The notes beneath the pieces are model-generated. The model saw only the letters and a list, made by a program, of their open reading frames with translations, did no database searches and was not told the origin of the DNA. 13,663 nucleotides of DNA from Acididesulfobacillus acetoxydans (lineage in GTDB: Bacteria; Bacillota; Desulfitobacteriia; Desulfitobacteriales; Desulfitobacteriaceae), in assembly GCF_900016645.1 (NCBI RefSeq), contig NZ_CDGJ01000029.1; one strand, 5' to 3'. How positions within the stretch are numbered: the first letter of the stretch is position 1; every line of letters starts with the position of its first letter. Both the position numbers and the translations under genes were made by a program. Of the stretch, positions 1-6,043 are shown one piece after another.

Positions 1-2
1 AC

Positions 3-122
3 GGGAAAGTCTTTCAAAGGACAGAATTAACCCAAGAGCAAACGGGTATTTTTTCAGCACTCAAATTGCCGGAACCCCCGAGAATATGGGATATTTCGCT
101 TCCCAAGGGACAAAAAGTGTAG
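3..122 (+). pseudogene. C-terminal tail of an insertion-sequence transposase (IS1634/IS4-like), cut by window start
   Basis: The + strand is open from the window start to a TAG at 120-122 and encodes about 39 residues that include LTQEQTGIF and LKLPEPPRIWDI. A short tail of this kind (Leu/Glu-rich turn followed by a Pro-Pro-Arg-Ile segment) resembles the C-terminus of IS1634-type DDE transposases of the IS4 superfamily; that match is from memory and is the weak point. The catalytic part lies outside the window. A long hairpin follows the stop at once and could be the IS end. It could also be an unrelated host gene. Confidence 0.38.
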
Positions 123-468
123 GTACACGGTACGTTATCCACAAGTGCCTGAAGCCCAGATGCCATAAGGGTTTGAGGCACTTCCCGTGTCTACGGACTG
201 TCGAAAGCGAGATTACCTTTTCGCTAATTTCAGCCTCCCTCTTTTCAAATGCTTTTTCAATATAAGTTAATGGGTCAGCACAAAAATTCTTCCACTTTAC
301 AAGGACGCAATATCTATCTTCTTCGGCATAACCGCACTTATCGTTCCCGGGCAGATAATAATTAACACTAAACTCTTTGATGGTTGTATAATCATTAACA
401 TTTATCCAGTTATGGGTTTCTCCGCACTTGCTACAGGTATAAGATCCTTTAAAAATCGAATTAATCAT
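61..468 (-). CDS. Small zinc-ribbon protein with a replaced C-terminus
   Basis: The reading frame is 135 codons from an ATG at 466-468. The first 20 residues contain CSKCGETHNW, a CxxC zinc-knuckle, with a possible second half at Cys45. Residues 1 to about 90 have ordinary protein composition (charged, with KAFEKREAEISEK, helix-like). The last 45 residues (Trp, Pro, His and Arg rich) are the read-through of the hairpin and IS tail at 61-194. The likely history is that an IS inserted near codon 90 and gave the protein a foreign tail. A weak AGGTG lies about 15 nt before the start. No family is recognised; a role in nucleic-acid or metal binding would be a guess from the CxxC alone. Confidence 0.45.
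   Translation of the reverse strand: MINSIFKGSYTCSKCGETHNWINVNDYTTIKEFSVNYYLPGNDKCGYAEEDRYCVLVKWKNFCADPLTYIEKAFEKREAEISEKVISLSTVRRHGKCLKPLWHLGFRHLWITYRVPTLFVPWEAKYPIFSGVPAI
118..194. repeat. Long imperfect hairpin, probable IS terminal structure
   Basis: Arms 143-157 and 169-183 are complementary at 13 of 15 positions (AAGTGCCT at the start pairs with AGGCACTT at the end) around an 11-nt loop. Outer arms GTAG..ACACGG (about 119-130) and CCGTGTCTAC (185-194) extend the structure. It begins where the transposase reading frame stops. It could be the terminal inverted repeat region of the IS or a terminator; there is no T-run on the + strand. Confidence 0.5.
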
Positions 469-532
469 ACTGGCAAAACTACACCTAAGATTCCATTGCG
501 GGTATTTCCTTTACCGTTGTAAAGAGACGCTG

Positions 533-565
533 TAAATGTTCAGTGAACCGTCCGATGAACATTTA
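533..565. promoter_or_regulatory. Palindromic region, possible operator
   Basis: A perfect 10-bp inverted repeat, TAAATGTTCA (533-542) and TGAACATTTA (556-565), encloses a 13-nt spacer. A second palindrome, GTTCAGTGAAC (538-548), overlaps its left arm. The stretch lies between the minus-strand zinc-ribbon gene and the plus-strand DUF5658-like/XRE operon. Either could be controlled by it, most naturally by the XRE repressor encoded downstream. No convincing -35/-10 pair was found beside it. Confidence 0.35.
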
Positions 566-583
566 GAGGTTAACAAAATGGAC

Positions 584-596
584 CGGACTTAGTCCG
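584..596. promoter_or_regulatory. Short dyad CGGACT-T-AGTCCG
   Basis: Perfect 6-bp arms flank a single central T, about 50 nt before the probable start of the DUF5658-like gene. It may be an operator half-site pair or chance. Confidence 0.25.
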
Positions 597-643
597 ACCC
601 GGCGAGAATTTGACGAAAGTTCTTATGCAGGGGATAGTAGTAA

Positions 644-970
644 CTGGCTTTCTCTCCACCCCACAACAGAAAATCCCTGCTACTCCCAGCAGCCCTAGCC
701 GTTCTCACCCTCCTTGACGGTGCGCTAACGCCCTGGGGGCTTCGTCTTGGCGCAATCGAGGAAGCCAACCCCTTGATGCGATGGTTGATCGACCAAAACG
801 TCGTGGCGTTCATGGCGGTCAAGCTGGCACTGCCGGTCCTCCTGGGGGTCCTGCTGTGGCGGATAGGAAACAGGCCGCACGCATTGGTTTCTCGGCTGGT
901 GGTTATAGGGGTGTTGGCATATGGCGTGGTCCTCGTGACTCATGCCCAGTGGATTCTGCGCGGGCGATAA
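644..970 (+). CDS. DUF5658-like small membrane protein (start uncertain)
   Basis: The frame is open from 644 to a TAA at 968-970. It encodes three hydrophobic segments: LLLPAALAVLTLLDGALT near the N-terminus, VAFMAVKLALPVLLGVLLW in the middle, and LVSRLVVIGVLAYGVVLVT before the basic C-terminus. The block LRLGAIEEANPLM is typical of the DUF5658 family (about 100 residues, unknown function), where an E-x-N-P-L motif joins the first two membrane segments. The only ATG/TTG in frame is at 773-778, after the conserved N-terminal part, so it is unlikely to be the true start. CTG at 644 lies 8-12 nt after AGGGG and gives 108 residues, the normal family length; it may be a mutated ATG. An XRE gene follows 31 nt downstream. 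Confidence 0.6.
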   Translation: MAFSPPHNRKSLLLPAALAVLTLLDGALTPWGLRLGAIEEANPLMRWLIDQNVVAFMAVKLALPVLLGVLLWRIGNRPHALVSRLVVIGVLAYGVVLVTHAQWILRGR

Positions 971-1001
971 TGGAACACCGAGGAAGGAATCTAGGAAGCT
1001 T

Positions 1002-1214
1002 ATGGACAGCGTCGGTCAATTATTGGCACGACTACGTAGCGAGAAGGGCCTTTCCTAGGCAGAACTGGCTAAACTGGTCGGGACAACCGCGAATCACATC
1101 TGCGATCTGGAGCGCGGGAAGCCGGGCAGTATTGCACTTCTCGCGAAGCTGGCAGTGGTGCTCGACGTGCCTCTGGAAGAAGTGTGGCTGCGTGGAAACC
1201 GACCTGAGCCATGA
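1002..1214 (+). pseudogene. XRE-family HTH regulator interrupted by one in-frame TAG
   Basis: From ATG 1002, preceded by AGGAAG, the frame encodes MDSVGQLLARLRSEKGLS, then TAG at 1056-1058, then AELAKLVGTTANHI, CDLERGKPGS and LLAKLAVVLDVPLEEVWLRG, ending at TGA 1212-1214. This is a complete 70-codon HTH_3/XRE DNA-binding domain of five helices. In this family the residue at the stop is normally Gln (LSQAELA), so one C-to-T change (CAG to TAG) explains the break. Everything downstream of the stop is still clean and in frame, so the mutation is recent, or the stop is read through or suppressed, or it is a sequence error. The last bases overlap the following acidic gene. Confidence 0.75.
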
Positions 1215-1323
1215 TCAATGGCTCGACGATTTCATCGACTGGCTGGAGTCACGTGGCGAATATTTTGGCGGTGGTACGAAGGACGTTACGAGCGAAGAGG
1301 CAACATACGAAGAGGATGAGTAA
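1192..1323 (+). CDS. Small acidic protein downstream of the XRE gene
   Basis: A 43-residue frame starts at GTG 1192 and ends at TAA 1321-1323. GGAAGAAG lies about 10 nt before the start. The protein reads DQWLDDFIDWLESRGEYF, then GGGTKDVTSEEATYEEDE: an amphipathic helix followed by a Gly hinge and an acidic tail with no membrane segment. It overlaps the end of the XRE gene by 23 nt in another frame, which suggests translational coupling. A possible role is an antitoxin-like or regulator partner, but nothing in the sequence proves this and the family is not recognised. A longer open frame extends upstream only because it crosses the DUF5658-like and XRE genes out of frame. Confidence 0.5.
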   Translation: METDLSHDQWLDDFIDWLESRGEYFGGGTKDVTSEEATYEEDE

Positions 1324-1578
1324 CCGTATATACTTGTTCTCCCCAAAAAGAGGAGACCCCGAAAGCACAACGGGAAGCCAAGATCGGCATTTGGGTGAAC
1401 AACTTCTGGGCTTGCGGCGGGTTACGATTCTGTCACTCCGGCTGGGTGTCTCTATGCTCCCAGATTGACTTATTCTCAATGAGAGCGATAGATCTGCGTG
1501 ATGGATTTTGTTGCCTCCAGGCAGAAGCGAAGTCCCCTGAGTCAACCGGGAATCCCCTGACTTTAGTGAAGGGAGGTT
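1324..1578. other. Intergenic stretch with no supported gene
   Basis: Between the acidic protein and the intron start, the + strand frame from 1350 reads like a protein piece (EETPKAQREAKIGIWVNN) but has no start codon or ribosome binding site and ends in low-quality sequence. It may be a gene remnant. The last 40 bases before 1579 would be the 5' exon of the intron; they contain two near-direct copies of a CCCCTGA(G/C)T word (about 1535-1562). Confidence 0.3.
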
Positions 1579-2039
1579 GTGCGGGCGGCAGCCCGCACTG
1601 GATGTCGGACACCCTGCCGTAAGGCTGGGCAGGCCGGCGCTGCGCGGTGGCAAGCACAGCAAAGGATACATCTAGCGCGCTCCCGTGAGGGACGTGACGG
1701 AGGAGAGAGGGGTAACCGAGAGGTCCCTATCCGAGGTGTGCAGGTTGAAAGCGATACGCTGAATGCCAAAGCGGCGGGATGAGTTGGGGACGCTACGACC
1801 TCTGCGGAACCCAAAACCTGTGCTACGGTGAGGCTAGTGAGACACCCCAATGGGGAAACCCGGGGCAAACTGAGTAGGCTGAACCTACGGGCAAGGGTGA
1901 GGCAGCCCTGTAAGCTACTGAAACGGGGTATGCGGCTCATCACGTGGAGGGTGAGACATGCACGCTGCAGCCAGTGCGGGTGACCCGTCGAGGTCTCCTG
2001 GTCACCATCGTTAGGACGGGCGGATATGCAGCGGGGCAA
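1579..2039 (+). ncRNA. Group II intron, 5' segment (domain I)
   Basis: GTGCG at 1579-1583 matches the group II 5' consensus GUGYG. It is followed by dense RNA-like structure without coding potential: GTGCGGGC/GCCCGCAC around GGCA, and GTAGG/CCTAC near 1875-1888. The motif CTAGTGAGACACCC at 1834-1847 recurs at 3636-3649 in the RT-bearing segment. The segment stops at the IS3 end (2040). The presence of the same domain I-like word on both sides of the IS suggests that this piece and the downstream piece come from two introns rather than one interrupted copy. The 5' boundary is inferred from the consensus only. Confidence 0.5.
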
Positions 2040-2069
2040 CCCCCTAATTTTAGAGCCTTACTCCCTTAT
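2040..2069. repeat. IS3 terminal inverted repeat, orfB side
   Basis: CCCCCTAA, then GAGCC and CCCTTAT, matches the opposite end in inverted orientation with a 3-nt gap. Confidence 0.6.
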
Positions 2070-2123
2070 TCTCGTGATTTCATAGTTTTATGATTTTGTC
2101 CAAGAAGGCTTAGCATAAGCTCA

Positions 2124-2250
2124 CTTGACACCGCTTGGCCGAGTTTACAACTTCCGGCCTCTCAATGTAAAGGGTCCGCTTTGCCGGGCTTACGCCCGCC
2201 CTTGACATTGAAGTCCTCCAGCCGTTGTGCGCAATCAAGCGGTTGTCAAG
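2124..2250. repeat. Nested inverted repeats in the non-coding end of the IS3
   Basis: Outer arms CTTGACACCGCTTG (2124-2137) and CAAGCGGTTGTCAAG (2236-2250) are complementary except for one extra T. Inside, 2162-2174 and 2199-2211 form a 13-bp stem with one mismatch, capped by CGGGC-TTAC-GCCCG (2185-2198). The whole could fold as a roughly 127-nt rod. Function is unknown: it could be a terminator, transcript insulation, or a separate small element carried by the IS. Confidence 0.55.
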
Positions 2251-2296
2251 GGTTTATCCGCAGATGGAATCTGCCCTCTGCTGCACATCAGCACAC

Positions 2297-3235
2297 TTAA
2301 ACTTTCACCACAAAGCGTTTGATTTCTCCTTTGCTGAGCTTCTCTTGGAATTCTTCAGGCGACAGGTCGTAAAGGCTGTCGTGATAACGGCGTTTGTTGT
2401 AGAAGTCAAGATAGTTAACGATTACCTCATACGCTTCGGCGTAACTGCCAAATTCATGTTTTGAGAGGCATTCCCGTTCTAGGTTGGAGTGAAACGATTC
2501 GATGTGAGCGTTCTTGTTCGGTGTCTTCGGCGGAATTCTCTCGTGCTCTCCACCCCAACTTTCACAAGCGGTCTCAAAGATATGACTAATAAACTGCGGC
2601 CCATTATCTGTCCGGATCACGGGCTCATTTGAGCTTCCAAATATTCGCCGACGCCAGAGAGCTCTTTCCAAGGTCTGGGCGGCGTGTTTGCCTTCGCAGC
2701 TTAAACCAATATGGTAATCGACCAGACTGCGGTCATACACGTCAAGAATGCCCATGAGAAAGAAGAATCGGTCTTCTCCGCGGATGTATCCGTACTTGAT
2801 GTCCATTTCCCAGAGTTGATTCGGTGCGGTTATCTCTCGATTTCTTGCGATCCGGCGGGGATGCTTGACTCGTAAACGCTTAGCCGCCTCCGGAATATCC
2901 AGCTCTTTGCAGAGCCGATAGCCTTTTTTAAAGCTGATAACCAGATTCCTTTGCCTTCTTAAGCTTAAGGTGAGCTTTCGGTAGCCATACGCAGCCTCCT
3001 CTCCGGCCACAAGTTCCAGGAGCCATTCTTTGATCTCTTCGTCACTGATTAGCTTGCCCTCTTGGGTTCGGCAATAACCTGGACGTGGGCGTCCCCCCTT
3101 GTTTTCACGCTCCTGCTTAGGTACCTGTTCCGATTTCCTTCGGTTGTAGTACGTTGCTTCGCTGACACCAACAATTCTGAGCACATGAGCTACTGCATAT
3201 CCCCGGTCAATCCATTGCTCAGCAACCTCTATTTT
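2297..3235 (-). CDS. IS3-family transposase OrfB (rve integrase domain)
   Basis: The product cuts and joins the IS ends as the OrfAB fusion. From GTG 3184 it has 295 residues, but the frame is meaningfully coding up to the slippery site (EVAEQWIDRGYAVAHVLRI precedes the GTG), so it is normally made by frameshifting from orfA. A small helix-turn-helix region (VLRIVGVSEATYY) comes first, then the DDE catalytic core: Asp in WEMDIKYGY, Asp in IRTDNGPQF, and Glu in NAHIESFHSNLE, followed by NYLDFYNKRRYHDSLYDLSP. All three catalytic residues and the usual length are present, so the enzyme looks intact. Confidence 0.92.
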   Translation of the reverse strand, partial: KIEVAEQWIDRGYAVAHVLRIVGVSEATYYNRRKSEQVPKQERENKGGRPRPGYCRTQEGKLISDEEIKEWLLELVAGEEAAYGYRKLTLSLRRQRNLVISFKKGYRLCKELDIPEAAKRLRVKHPRRIARNREITAPNQLWEMDIKYGYIRGEDRFFFLMGILDVYDRSLVDYHIGLSCEGKHAAQTLERALWRRRIFGSSNEPVIRTDNGPQFISHIFETACESWGGEHERIPPKTPNKNAHIESFHSNLERECLSKHEFGSYAEAYEVIVNYLDFYNKRRYHDSLYDLSPEEFQEKLSKGEIKRFVVKV

Positions 3236-3558
3236 TTCGGAAAGCCGGGCTGGCGGTTTTTTAGAAGATCCTGATAAATTGCGATCTCAAGGTCCTTTTC
3301 TCCAAGAATCGATTTGAGCCTTCCGTTTTCCTCCTCGAGCTCGCGAAATTCCTTGGGTGACGGAAGGTACTCCGCTATCTTCTTTGCCTCGTCCGAAGCC
3401 TGTTCCCACGCCTTGTGCTCACTCTGCTTTCCCCAACGGTAGATTAGCCCAACGCTTATCCCGTGTTTTTTGGCTACGGGAACCGCGTTGCCGACCTCCC
3501 GTACCTCTCGAAGAACCTCGGTCTTAAATTCTTTTGAGTATCGATTACGCTTCACCAT
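3229..3558 (-). CDS. IS3-family transposase OrfA (HTH protein)
   Basis: The ATG at 3556-3558 is chosen over an upstream GTG at 3570 because GGAGG lies just before it. The 109 residues begin VKRNRYSKEFKTEVLREV and contain an HTH_Tnp_1-type domain (VAKKHGISVGLIYRW, about residues 28-42) that binds the IS ends. A C-terminal leucine-zipper-like coiled coil follows (ELEEENGRLKSILGEKDLEI). The gene ends in PKK-stop, where AAAAAA allows entry into the orfB frame. Alone it may act as an inhibitor of transposition, as known for this family. Confidence 0.9.
   Translation of the reverse strand: MVKRNRYSKEFKTEVLREVREVGNAVPVAKKHGISVGLIYRWGKQSEHKAWEQASDEAKKIAEYLPSPKEFRELEEENGRLKSILGEKDLEIAIYQDLLKNRQPGFPKK
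3232..3237 (-). promoter_or_regulatory. Programmed -1 frameshift site (A6)
   Basis: On the minus strand CCG AAA AAA TAG slips to the -1 frame over six A residues, bypassing the OrfA stop and continuing as ATA GAG GTT in the OrfB frame. This is the standard IS3-family arrangement. Confidence 0.75.
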
Positions 3559-3586
3559 ATCCCCCTCCACATCTTCAGTGTACCCT

Positions 3587-3619
3587 ATAAGGGGCTATGG
3601 CTCAAGTTCGGTTAGGGGG
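3587..3619. repeat. IS3 terminal inverted repeat, orfA side
   Basis: The inverted copy of the 2040-2069 repeat; the orfA start lies about 30 nt inside it. Confidence 0.6.
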
Positions 3620-3884
3620 CTTTATAGTGCAGAACCTAGTGAGACACCCAAGCCGAAAGGCGGGAAAACGGATAGGGGGAGCTAAGTCCGTGGGTCGGTG
3701 GACATGGGCATATAAGGGAATCCGAAGTTGCCCGTGTGCCAGGAGAAGTCAGAGCGCCTTCATAGTAGCGAAGTAGCCCCGAGACCATAACTCGGTGTGA
3801 AGTGAAGGAAGGCGTCGTTACTGAAAAGTTGATTCAGAAGCAGACATGCTAATCTGTAAGCCTCCGCCGTGAAACACTGCCGAG

Positions 3885-5375
3885 ATGGTTCTGCTTGCGA
3901 GGAGACGATCGAACTTGAAATGGCACAATCTTTATGGACGCTTGCTTAGTTATCAGCGGTTGTATGAGGCGTGGCTGAAAGTGAAGGCAAATCAGGGGGC
4001 CGGCGGAGTAGACGGAATAAGTCTGTCTGCCTTCGAAAGCAAACTGGAAGGGAATCTCCAAGAGCTTTTGAGCGACCTCAAAGCCAAGACGTATAAGCCA
4101 GTACCAGTACTCAGACGATACATCCCGAAACGAAACGGCAAGAAGCGTCCGCTTGGTCTTCCATCTATCCGGGACAAGGTCGTGCAGCAGGCGGTGGCTG
4201 GCATACTCCAACCTCTGTACGAGACGGAGTTTCATGCGGCCTCTGTTGGTTTCCGTCCCGGAAAAGGTGCGTTCAATGCTTTCGGGCGCATCATTCATTT
4301 GATGGAACAAGGCTATGTGTGGGTGTACGATGCTGACATCAAGGGTTATTTTGACTGTATAGACCATCGAATACTCCTGGGGATTATGAAGCGAAGGATT
4401 GCCGACCGCTCCATTCTGGACCTCATTTGGCAGTGGCTAAAGGCTGGGGTAATGGAGGATGGAGTGAGAAGCTTCTCAAAGGCCGGTTCTCCGCAGGGTG
4501 GAGTGATTTCTCCATTGCTTGCCAATATCTATCTGAATGAATTGGACTGGGAACTCAACAAGGCGGGCGTGCAATTTGTACGATACGCCGATGACTTTCT
4601 GGTCTTTGCGAAGAACGAGGAAGGCGTCAAGCATGGAGAAGCTATAGTGCAGGGTGTCATGAGAAGATTGAAACTCGACCTCTCAGCCGAGAAAACGAAG
4701 ACTCTAAACCTGATGGAGAAACGCACTGCAAACGGAAGGATGATACCCGAATTAGAATACCTGGGAGTGGCTATTCAAGGATGGTTCCGGAAACGAGACG
4801 GGACTTGGAGTATGGGACTCAAATGCATTCCTGATGCCGTGAAGGATTTTCGAGAGGCCATCAAGGAGCAAACTCCGAAAACCCATACGCTGAGCTTGGA
4901 CGCACTGGTAGAGAGAGTGAACCCGGTAATTCTGGGCAAGGCAGCATATTGGGCGCAGGCCGCCAAGGCGGTACAGGTATACAAATCCATCCGGGGCCAA
5001 TGCCGCTGTTCCACAGCCTTGCTCGGTCAACAGGCGACCAAGCTAGACACGTATGTCCGTCAACGTATTCGACGTTGCCGTCTACCTCAACGTGGTGGCA
5101 GCAAGACGTACAGGAGAACCAACATGCTCAGCGTAATCTACACCCATGAACGCCTTATCGGAGCGGGACTTCGATATGCCGAGAGAATCATTCGGGATGC
5201 AGCCACGGGCCTGTCGCTGACAGATGAGGAGTATTTAGCGATCATCCGTCAGCGCAGGGAGAAGGCAGCCTTAGCCAAACGGCAGCACAAAGCTGGCGAC
5301 ACAATATACTGGGCCAAGCGGGCTGCAGCGTACGAGCGAGCGCAGGAACGTATCCACAAGTTCGAGAGTAAGTAA
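3885..5375 (+). CDS. ltrA: Group II intron reverse transcriptase/maturase
   Basis: The protein helps the intron RNA fold and splice and copies it into target DNA. It has 496 residues. The RT domain spans about residues 20-300: QGAGGVDGISL (RT1), GKKRPLGLPSIRDKVVQQA (RT2), FRPGKGAF, catalytic DADIKGYFDCIDH (residues 149-161, RT3), GSPQGGVISPLLANIYLNEL (201-220, RT4) and the polymerase motif RYADDF (233-238, RT5). A maturase (X) region follows, with NPVILGKAAYWAQ and YVRQRIRRCRLPQRGG. There is no HNH endonuclease motif at the basic C-terminus. All catalytic Asp residues are present and there is no internal stop. Ribosome binding before the ATG is weak. Confidence 0.93.
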   Translation: MVLLARRRSNLKWHNLYGRLLSYQRLYEAWLKVKANQGAGGVDGISLSAFESKLEGNLQELLSDLKAKTYKPVPVLRRYIPKRNGKKRPLGLPSIRDKVVQQAVAGILQPLYETEFHAASVGFRPGKGAFNAFGRIIHLMEQGYVWVYDADIKGYFDCIDHRILLGIMKRRIADRSILDLIWQWLKAGVMEDGVRSFSKAGSPQGGVISPLLANIYLNELDWELNKAGVQFVRYADDFLVFAKNEEGVKHGEAIVQGVMRRLKLDLSAEKTKTLNLMEKRTANGRMIPELEYLGVAIQGWFRKRDGTWSMGLKCIPDAVKDFREAIKEQTPKTHTLSLDALVERVNPVILGKAAYWAQAAKAVQVYKSIRGQCRCSTALLGQQATKLDTYVRQRIRRCRLPQRGGSKTYRRTNMLSVIYTHERLIGAGLRYAERIIRDAATGLSLTDEEYLAIIRQRREKAALAKRQHKAGDTIYWAKRAAAYERAQERIHKFESK

Positions 5376-5379
5376 CGTA

Positions 5380-5451
5380 GAGCGGTTTGCGGGAAAACCG
5401 CACGAGCCGTTCATTGAGGGGCTGGCCTTGTAAGAGGTCGGCCTACTCTAT
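5380..5451 (+). ncRNA. Group II intron domains V and VI
   Basis: Domain V (5380-5412) shows the AGC triad at 5381-5383, a TGCGG/CCGCA upper stem with a GAAAA loop, and closing pairs AGCGG/CCGTT. It is one nucleotide shorter than the usual 34 in the upper stem loop. Domain VI (about 5416-5451) has a GGGCTGGCC/GGTCGGCCT stem with a candidate branch-point A at 5445. Domain V is the catalytic heart of the ribozyme. Confidence 0.8.
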
Positions 5452-5468
5452 CAACGTAGCTCTCCCGA

Positions 5469-5492
5469 GGTAATGCAACGGGTAATGCAACG
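5469..5492. repeat. Perfect 12-bp tandem duplication
   Basis: GGTAATGCAACG is repeated twice without spacer just after the intron. In one frame the 3' exon reads RSSPEVMQRVMQRDH and a stop, so it may be the end of a host gene into which the intron inserted, with a duplicated VMQR unit. Confidence 0.5.
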
Positions 5493-5525
5493 TGACCATT
5501 AAGCGGTAACAAATCATAACATAAA

Positions 5526-5554
5526 TAAAAAGAGCGTCATGCAAAATGACGCTC
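5526..5554 (-). terminator. Intrinsic terminator, minus strand
   Basis: A 9-bp stem GAGCGTCAT/ATGACGCTC with a 5-nt loop is followed on the minus strand by TTTTTATTTAT. No minus-strand gene is recognised just upstream of it, so its original gene may be lost. Confidence 0.6.
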
Positions 5555-5618
5555 GAACACCCGGTAGATAAGGGCTTTTAACAAATCTCATTGAGTTTTA
5601 ACAAGCCGCACACTTTCC

Positions 5619-5663
5619 TTCACACGGATGAGGTCACTGGTTCGATCCCAGTATCGCCCACCA
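5619..5663 (+). tRNA. 3' half of tRNA-Val(CAC), a likely attachment-site scar
   Basis: The sequence starts with the anticodon loop TTCACAC (5619-5625, anticodon CAC) and the 3' strand GGATG of its stem. It continues through the variable loop, a perfect T arm (ACTGG 5636-5640, TTCGATC, CCAGT 5648-5652), the acceptor 3' strand ATCGCCC, discriminator A and encoded CCA (5661-5663). The expected 5' acceptor strand GGGCGAT and the D arm are absent upstream, and the bases before the loop do not form the anticodon stem. Tyrosine integrases commonly use the anticodon loop to 3' end of tRNA genes as attB, and a displaced 3' fragment marks the distal end of the integrated element. The element would lie to the left of this fragment and original chromosome to the right. 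It cannot yield a functional tRNA. Confidence 0.75.
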
Positions 5664-5679
5664 TCTAAAGCCTTATGGG

Positions 5680-5704
5680 AAGCGGGTTTGAAGAAAGCCC
5701 GCTT
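5680..5704 (+). terminator. Hairpin after the tRNA fragment
   Basis: AAGCGGGTTT and AAAGCCCGCTT pair with one bulged C around GAAG. The following sequence is only moderately T-rich. This probably was the terminator of the tRNA transcript, consistent with native chromosome right of the scar. Confidence 0.5.
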
Positions 5705-6043
5705 CTACTTATTTCCAGTAAGGACATTTTGACCACTGAATTTAACCACAATGGGGGTAAGCTCACAAAAGAATAAGAGGGATAAGACGTGAGCGGGGAG
5801 TTACTTCCCGGCTTTTTTTGTTTACTCTGCTTTTGCCCCCGGGTGCCCCTTCGGTCACTTCCCCTTGAGAAAATGCAAAGTAGGCCGGGCAAAAAATCAA
5901 ATTGACCGGAAGCGCGTCCCAAAAGCACTGCCCCAAGAATATTTTCGCAATCCCCCCGAAAAGCCTTGTAAATCGCCCGAAATCGCGATTAAATAGACTT
6001 AAACAAGGGAGGCGAAGCCTACCCTAAATTAGTGGAAACACAT
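5705..6043. other. Non-coding stretch, no supported gene
   Basis: Only terminator-like hairpins are evident here. A minus-strand open frame at 5665-5928 crosses the tRNA terminator and is rich in Ser/Pro/Leu, so it is not credible. The stretch around 5720-5760 may be a decayed mobile-element end but nothing confirms it. Confidence 0.4.
5791..5819 (+). terminator. Intrinsic terminator, plus strand
   Basis: A GCGGGGAG/TTCCCGGC stem with one mismatch around a short loop is followed by seven T residues (5813-5819). The gene it served is not visible. Confidence 0.55.

Larger units (their letters stand above)
2040..3619 (-). mobile_element. IS3-family insertion sequence inside group II intron sequence
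   Basis: The element is about 1580 bp, with orfA and orfB on the minus strand linked by a -1 frameshift site. Its ends form an imperfect inverted repeat: CCCCCTAA at 2040-2047 matches the reverse complement of TTAGGGGG at 3612-3619, followed on both sides by GAGCC and CCCTTAT blocks. Flanking bases (GCAA left, CTTT right) show no 3-5 bp direct repeat, which is unusual for a simple insertion. The 257 nt between orfB and the left end hold a nested hairpin. Both ORFs appear complete, so the element may be active. Confidence 0.8.
3620..5451 (+). ncRNA. Group II intron, RT-bearing segment to the 3' splice site
   Basis: This segment starts inside domain I. It shows CTAGTGAGACACCC (3636-3649), then GTCAGAGC and CATAGTAGCGAAGTAG-type sequence (about 3748-3777), typical of the exon-binding region of bacterial group II introns. 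It carries the RT in domain IV and ends with domains V and VI. The end at T5451 follows CTACTCTAT, and the candidate branch-point A5445 is 7 nt from it. No 5' GUGYG end belongs unambiguously to this piece. Joining 1579-1833 directly to 3636-3884 would give about 504 nt before the ORF, the usual length for such introns; with the extra 5' sequence it is too long. Confidence 0.7.

Noticed and set aside
781..1323. A 180-codon + strand open frame
   Set aside because: It crosses the DUF5658-like and XRE genes out of frame; only its last 43 codons look like protein.
1563..2039. A 158-codon minus-strand frame
   Set aside because: It is antisense to structured intron RNA and its Cys/Arg/Ser/Pro-rich product is not protein-like.
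5665..5928. An 87-codon minus-strand frame
   Set aside because: It crosses the tRNA terminator and a T7 terminator hairpin and has a low-complexity Ser/Pro/Leu composition.
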